Shown: one piece after another, positions 58,699 through 64,000 of the stretch
Position numbering within the stretch: position 1 is the stretch's first letter
Layout of the letters: every line of letters starts with the position of its first letter
Assembly: GCA_001949185.1 (NCBI GenBank)
Contig: BDGG01000006.1
Coordinates: forward strand, 726,827-790,826
DNA: 64,000 nucleotides
Direction of reading: 5' to 3'
Source: Ramazzottius varieornatus
Lineage: Eukaryota > Tardigrada > Eutardigrada > Parachela > Ramazzottiidae
Notes under the pieces: model-generated
Told to the model about the DNA's origin: nothing
What the model saw: only the letters and a program-made list of their open reading frames with translations
The model's database searches: none
Position numbers and translations under genes: made by a program

Positions 58699-60486
58699 AT
58701 GAGAGGCCTTTTCGGTTGTGTCCGAGCAGAGCACGAAGTCGACTTTGAGACGGAGGCCGAGGTAAGTGCAGTGGAATGGCGATGTATTGGCCAACGCGTT
58801 ATTGTCTGACGGTACAAGTAGGGTCAAACTAAATCTTCTTATGGCAGGAAATACGCGATGTGGTAGAGAACCTTCTCGCCACAGCCAGCCCGGCAAACGG
58901 CAAACAGCTACTGCATAAACTGATGAAGCTCCCCTTAGCGAAATCCCGCAATCACCTGGAGGTCTTTTCTGACTCAATTATAGAAAGGGCGATGTTCAAC
59001 CCGGATAAGCGGGAGAGCCTTGTAAATCTCTGCCAGTTGGCCATCCGTCAGAACCTTCAGTTCCGCTCCAGCAAGCATGTGGTTGACGACAACGGATATC
59101 CTCTGCAAACCTACAGCTTTCACGAGGTGCTGACTTACCGCCTGCAGCATATTTTTAATGTAGCGAGAATATATTACATGTCTGGTCAAGCTGCTTTGGA
59201 TTGCTTCGAAGATATCGAGCCTGCAGACCTTATTCTTCTCGGAGAAAAGTCTGGTGAACCAAAGGAAAACTATGCAGCCGTCAGCCAGTAAGTGAACAAT
59301 CGAATACTGAATTCTCTTGTCATCAGGCGACCAACTCTGCTGAACTAAAATTGCCCGTATAGGTTTCTGGTCGACCTATATGCTTGCGGAATTTTGTTTG
59401 ATCCAATGATCAGAGCAATCTTCTTTGATCAAGCTACTGGGCCGCTGGTTCCATCCTATGAACTGGATTTACAGTGTCTGCGTAGACTACTGGAAGTGTA
59501 TGTGGAAAAGAACAAAACTTCTAAAGAGAAACTGTCGGTATGATCTTCTCAATGTCTTGTCTGATCGAGTTCTGCCCGTCGCCGTCCCCCGTTCCGCTGG
59601 ACTTCTGGAAGTGCGTACTACGGTGTTGCAATATGTTTTCTCCTCCTAGAAGGTGGCGCCCCACTTTGACAACCTCCGAAAACACCTCCCGTCTAAGCTG
59701 CCTGAAGCCGCCCACTACATCTACGAGTACGATGATATGAAAAAGGCATTGAATATCCTGTCCACTGTTGAAAGAAGCGACTTCATCGAAATGAACCCCG
59801 CCCAGTTTGGATACCTACGAACTATCACTACAGATGCCGACACGACAACCTACGAGTTTGAGGGTACAGCTTCCAGTACTCCAACCAAACTGGTCAGTGT
59901 CCAGTCGACGACTCTGCGAAACTGTGTCAGCTCTCCGAAAAGTACACTTCAAAAACTAGGCTTTGCGCTTTGCAGTCCATTAATTTTATTATTCTGGTCA
60001 ATTTTAGCGCAACACGTACCTCAGCATTCCTTGAAATCAATCCCCAAGAGAAGAGGAAAACGTCGGGCCATTCTTCTGCCATCCCAACTTTCCCAAGAGA
60101 CTCGTAGTAATGGCGATCTTTTCGATCAGCTAGTTTACGCATACACCGTGCGTCGGATAAACGACGGCCATCTTCGTGCCCTGGAAAGCAAAGACCTCAC
60201 GCGAAAATGCCGGCTCTCTCGACCGGACTTTTGTTACTCACAATGGGCCAAAAAGAACGGAAGTGCTGCCTTGGTGAACAAGGTGAACACTCACTTAGCC
60301 ACCGTAACGTCCCTCCTCGAACGCACCGAGAGGTCGCTGCAGCAAAATACGCGGGAATACCATCGAACGGTGGAGAAGATCGTCGAGAAAAGGATCCATG
60401 AGCTGCTCGACAGTCTTCCCGCCAATGTCCGCGCAGATGTCAAGAGGAGAGCGTACGACGCCTCGCTGCCGAATTCATCACGGTGA
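58699..60486 (+). CDS. MIF4G-domain paralogue E
   Basis: Exons 58699-58761, 58848-59287, 59363-59537, 59650-59941 and 60008-60486 join in phase to 482 aa. The last intron (66 nt) is in frame and would encode a hydrophobic stretch if retained, so splicing there matters. The MIF4G part has LMKLPLAKSRNHLEVFSDSI, LVNLCQLAI, YSFHEVLTYRLQHIF, LDLQCLRRLLEVYVEKN and an acidic insert (FEDIEPADLILLGEKSGE). The C-terminal module has LVYAYTVRRINDGHLRAL, LSRPDFCYSQWAKKNG, SLQQNTREYHRTVEKI and LLDSLPANVRADVKRRA. It is the most divergent intact copy and the last in the array. Role is inferred from the fold: mRNA or translation factor scaffold. Confidence 0.72.
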
Positions 60487-60878
60487 TGTACAGTCTAATC
60501 CAACAGTATACCAGCGCTACAGTCCGTCTCTTACGGATTTATTATTGCTATTTGCCGTAATGTACTATTGTTTTCACAAAGAAGGCACGCAGAGCTTTCT
60601 GGTCCATTATGAACAGTCCGAAGCACGGTACTACCGGAAAAGGTAAAATAGATCAGTCTGATCTCAAAGCAATTTCGAGGTATGTGTTTGGCCTGCAAAC
60701 TTGCAACGTCCTACTTGCCACCACGTGCACAAGGTTTCCACGACCATTCAGGAATCAAGGACATGTGTTTCTACAGTAATGTATCATACTATAGTCGTGG
60801 CAAGATAAGCAGGCATGTGCTGTGCTATTTGTCAGAAATTCTCGCCGTACATTGGACCAATCGGTTGCTTGTTTTCCA
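60487..60878. other. Intergenic, convergent 3' ends
   Basis: Lies between the stop of MIF4G gene E (+) and the stop of the SDR gene (-). No further gene seen; presumably carries both 3' UTRs. Confidence 0.45.
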
Positions 60879-61847
60879 TCAAGCGTACTCTGTGGCGGTG
60901 ATTTGCAGCTCACGGATGTTAACGTGCGGCGGAGTGCTCAGTACGTAGAGGACAGAATCCGCGACATCCTGGGATTTCAACGTGGCCGCTTGGTTGGCCA
61001 TCGAGAAATTCTTCAGCTGATCCGCCAAATTCTGGTCCGAGTTGGCCATACGAACCGCCATGAACTCGGATTCCACCAGTCCAGGACTGATGCTCTGCAA
61101 AATAAGCGAGTTTTTAGGGGAATTAGCTGACGGACGAACTGACATTACGAGGACTTGATACCGTCACCCGGATATGACTCTTCTGCTGACGTAGTTCCGC
61201 GTTGAGAGCCTTGGTCAAGGCCACCGTCATGTGCTTCGTCGACCCGTAAAAGTGGACAAAGGCCATCGGTACGTCGCGATGGCCCAGCATGCTGTTGATA
61301 TTGATGATATGGCCGTCGTCGATGCCAGCCTCCTTCATCAAGCGCAGAGCCTCGCGGGTGCAGATGGACAGGGCCAGCACATTCAACTAGAAAAAGTCCA
61401 ACTTGATCAACCCTCCTCCGCTTAGTCTTGCGCACTCCAAGCTGAGTACTTGCTGATAGTGTGCGCCACTGGATCCGGTCAGTACGCGGCGACTTGTCTT
61501 ACCTCGAGCATCTGACGCCATTTTTCGCTCTGGCCGGTCAACAAATCATCGGGTAACCCGACGCCTGCATTGTTAATTAAGACGTCAACGTGCTTGAACT
61601 CTTTCTGGATTCTTTCGAACATGGCCAAGATATCCATCTCGTCCGTCAGGTCGCACTTTATGGCCGTAATCTTTCCCTTATCACCACTGGCCGGCTTGAA
61701 GGACTTGGCAAGCTCCTCAATTTTCTCGCTCCTTCGGGCACATCCGATGACGTGCATTCCGTTTCGGGCGAGGGTTTCGGCAATGGCGTATCCGATTCCA
61801 GCAGACGCTCCAGTGACCAAGACCACTCGACCTGCCCAGTGTTCCAT
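60879..61847 (-). CDS. Short-chain dehydrogenase/reductase, DHRS11-like
   Basis: Exons 61847-61503, 61386-61162 and 61094-60879 join in phase to 261 aa. Classical SDR: nucleotide-binding TGASAGIG after strand one, CARRSEKIEEL (basic residues suggest NADP(H)), CDLTDE, NNAGVGLPDDLL, the catalytic Ser in ININSMLGH and the YxxxK pair in YGSTK, then SISPGLVESEF. The NINSMLGHRDVP and late segment resemble DHRS11, a cytosolic 17-beta/3-keto-steroid reductase, but substrate cannot be read from sequence. An upstream in-frame codon would add 15 residues; I chose the ATG three residues before the first beta strand. The first intron holds a decayed palindromic repeat module. Confidence 0.88.
61436..61490. 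repeat. Fragment of the palindromic repeat, SDR intron
   Basis: CCAAGCTGAGTACTTGCTGA then AGTGTGCGCCACTGGATCC resembles the right half of one module. Lies in the first intron of the SDR gene. Confidence 0.5.
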
Positions 61848-62038
61848 CTTCCTTTCCTGTGGAATTCCAGACCTAGTTCCAGCTGCAGCCAAACGCCACT
61901 TGCTGGTCCTAGAAGGACTTGAATTTTTCAGCGAACAGAAAATGTCTTCACATTATGAGCGATGCAACTACCGGACTGCAAATATACCTGAAGCTTTGAT
62001 CTTATGCAGCGTGCTAGATGATTTGCGATCGATATAAC

Positions 62039-62794
62039 CAGGGTCGGTAGAGTACTGGTCGTACAGCTGTATAACACGGTAATGTCGGATTAGTGGAACC
62101 ACCATTTCAAACCTGATTGAAGAAGGCGGAAACACACCGACACGCCCATCAGAACTGATGACGTCACACTTTGCTAAACAAACAAATTACAAAACAAGAT
62201 CACAGTAACAGAGAAGAATAACACAACGAAGCATTGGTCAGCTGGAAGGCGTAACGCGGTAGATTCTCTCTTTAGGTTTTCTACGCTTTGTGACCTTGTT
62301 TACTTTGTGACCTTATACCCCATGATGCTTGCCATGAAGGCCGATCACTCACCTCAGCGAGGATAATCGGGAGAAAGGGGGACGAGAAGACAGGAAACGA
62401 ACGTCGAGCACCCGATGACAGGAAAGCAGGCAGCCTAACACTGGGCTTCATCGGCCAACCTAAAACATAGTCATTATGAGGGAAATCAAGGTAAACAAGG
62501 GGATACCAGGAGACGAGAAGAAGATCCAGAAATCGCACAAAGTCTGATGCAATGTCTGCGTCAGTTCACGCACACTCGGTGGCGTATGCATGTGCTTGTC
62601 GCGTCCCATTGTAAGTCAGCAGATTGGTCACGCACCACCCTACCATTACTGGGCGGCGACGTGCACGCGCCTGACCAATCGAAATCGTGTTTTTCCTTGT
62701 TGCGGCTAAGCTTGTGTGAAGTTTCCCATGAAGCTAAGGCCATTCAAAACCTTTCGAGCAATCAACCTGTACGACCAGTACTCTACCGACCCTG
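62039..62794. mobile_element. hAT-type MITE, 756 bp
   Basis: Perfect 28-bp terminal inverted repeats beginning CAGGGTCGGTAGAGTACTGG at 62039 and mirrored to 62794. Both sides carry ATATAAC directly next to the ends (62032-62038 and 62795-62801), a 7-bp or imperfect 8-bp duplication. No transposase inside. Confidence 0.82.
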
Positions 62795-62981
62795 ATATAA
62801 CGAGCATGTACAGGTGCAAGAGTCGGCATTTTTATCCTTTCTTCTTTTATTGACGCGTACGGTTCTAGAAAGAACCGGTTGTACACTGTAAGTCGGTTAC
62901 AGATATTGGACATTCTGACGTAGAATGATTTTTGACTACAAGTTTGAAAATTAAAAACAAACGGCACGTCGGTACTGCACG

Positions 62982-63287
62982 TTGTGCCAAGGACCATTGG
63001 GAGATGGTAGCCCTAAAAATCTTTTGACTTCACTAACTTGCTCACTAAATGTTGCACGAATGCATACGCGGGAATACGTCGAGCAGCTACTTCGTTACTG
63101 TAGTTCTACCGTTTACACGTCTCAAGACCCAAGAAGACTTCAGTCAGACATTTTTCCCGGTTTTTCTTCGCCTAAACCCAGGCGTTTGCGGTTCAACATT
63201 GACGACACGAGTCCATCCAATTATGTAAATAACAAGATCTGGAATCCCAGTGGAACATATGGTCAGTCCGCAAATGATGCGCCCTAA
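62982..63287 (+). CDS. Small ORF, unknown, low support
   Basis: Open frame of about 101 codons. The last 75, from an ATG at 63061, look protein-like (REYVEQLLRYCSSTVYTSQD, PGFSSPKPRRLRFNIDDTSP). An AATAAA lies 49 bp after the stop at about 63336, as expected for a transcript end. No family recognised, and a missing upstream exon is possible. Confidence 0.3.
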   Translation: MCQGPLGDGSPKNLLTSLTCSLNVARMHTREYVEQLLRYCSSTVYTSQDPRRLQSDIFPGFSSPKPRRLRFNIDDTSPSNYVNNKIWNPSGTYGQSANDAP

Positions 63288-64000
63288 AGCTGGATAAGTG
63301 TTACGTCAATATCTCTCGCATGACTTGCCGTCGACAATAAAGCTCGTTTATCAATGGGTCGCTGTATGACTCGGTCAGTTCCCGGTATAGTGATCTATAC
63401 GACTCGTGAGCCAAATAAATCAGGAGGGCATGCTGAGTATTTTATGACGACCCTGAAAACATTTTGCTGACAGAGATCGCAAAGAGGGAAAAGCCTGTGC
63501 GTGCGCATAGCAGGCTGGTGCTCGCCCGCCCGGAAAGAATCTTCGTGTGGTCCTTGAACTGCTGTCGGTAGCACATATCCAGCCGACAGTTTGTCTTGTT
63601 TGTTATTTCGGTCGGCCAAAGGACTGTGTCAGCCAGTTTTCCTTAGGTCAATGTAAACTCATGGCGACGGGACCAGGCACTTTTCTTGATCCAGTAATCT
63701 GGCTTAACACAGATTTGCTCGTCGAGTCTTCTCCGGTCGGGACGTGCAGCGAAGTTTCTGCCAATGGTGTCAATACCTAACTGTATAACTTTATCATGAA
63801 AATCATTTTGGTCTTTCAAGAGTGATGAATCTATGGAAGTTCAATGCCGGGTACATATCTTATCCAGCAGGAAGTTCAATTTCAAACAACCAGTGCGCCG
63901 TGCCCACCACAACTTGCGCTGCACGTCACAGGGATATTCGTTGGTTTGTATGGGCTGATCTCCTCTGCTGTTGACGTCACTGCGGTGGAGCTTGGCCCAC
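63288..64000. other. Window end, no gene seen
   Basis: After the possible polyadenylation signal near 63336 I see no coding region or repeat that I can support. A gene running off the window edge cannot be excluded. Confidence 0.35.

Noticed and set aside
1-64000. CRISPR arrays, operons, bacterial promoters and rRNA or tRNA genes
   Set aside because: Spliced genes show this is eukaryotic nuclear DNA. I saw no spaced direct-repeat array and no tRNA cloverleaf or rRNA sequence, though I could not run a covariance-model search.

Overview
The window is nuclear DNA from a eukaryote, almost certainly an invertebrate animal. The genes are split by short GT-AG introns, mostly 60-400 bp. The recognisable set is metazoan: ARID1/BAF250, ALKBH1, COQ3, an IGFBP-Kazal-Ig secreted protein and a natriuretic-peptide-receptor-like ectodomain. 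A small ecdysozoan such as a tardigrade is my guess, not something the sequence proves. One assembly gap of 35 N lies at 54051-54085. Exon borders below were worked out by hand from splice signals and reading phase.

Layout. 1-4.1 kb: no clear gene, three small inverted-repeat elements. 4.2-12.2 kb (minus): a basic, serine-rich host gene whose third exon is split by a 5.54-kb Mutator-like (MULE) transposon at 5736-11275. That element has ~95-bp terminal inverted repeats and a 9-bp target duplication, and carries a broken six-exon transposase plus a broken chromodomain ORF. 12.7-16.8 kb (plus): a decayed CACTA/EnSpm-type transposase followed by a second chromodomain ORF. 17.5-19.3 kb (minus): a GH19 chitinase with four C-terminal LysM repeats. 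19.5-21.9 kb (minus): an 11-exon receptor with a natriuretic-peptide-type ligand-binding domain and one membrane segment, but no kinase-homology or guanylyl cyclase domain. 22-25.3 kb: MITEs. 25.5-28.4 kb: a broken non-LTR retrotransposon.

28.8-42.5 kb is a compact housekeeping block: COQ3 (+), an IGFBP/Kazal/Ig protein (+), ALKBH1 (-) and ARID1 (-, 12 exons, about 1358 aa). From 43.0 to 60.5 kb there is a tandem array of paralogues on the plus strand. Three look intact (A, D, E; 472, 472 and 482 aa), one is a pseudogene (B) and two are remnants. Each has an eIF4G-like MIF4G domain followed by a conserved C-terminal module I do not recognise. Several MITEs sit between them, including nested ones. 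60.9-61.8 kb (minus) is a short-chain dehydrogenase close to DHRS11, and the right end is mostly non-coding with a 756-bp hAT-type MITE.

The main candidates for something new are the MIF4G-plus-unknown-domain array, the cyclase-less receptor, the chromodomain ORFs linked to two different DNA transposon types, and a modular palindromic repeat lodged in introns of six different genes.
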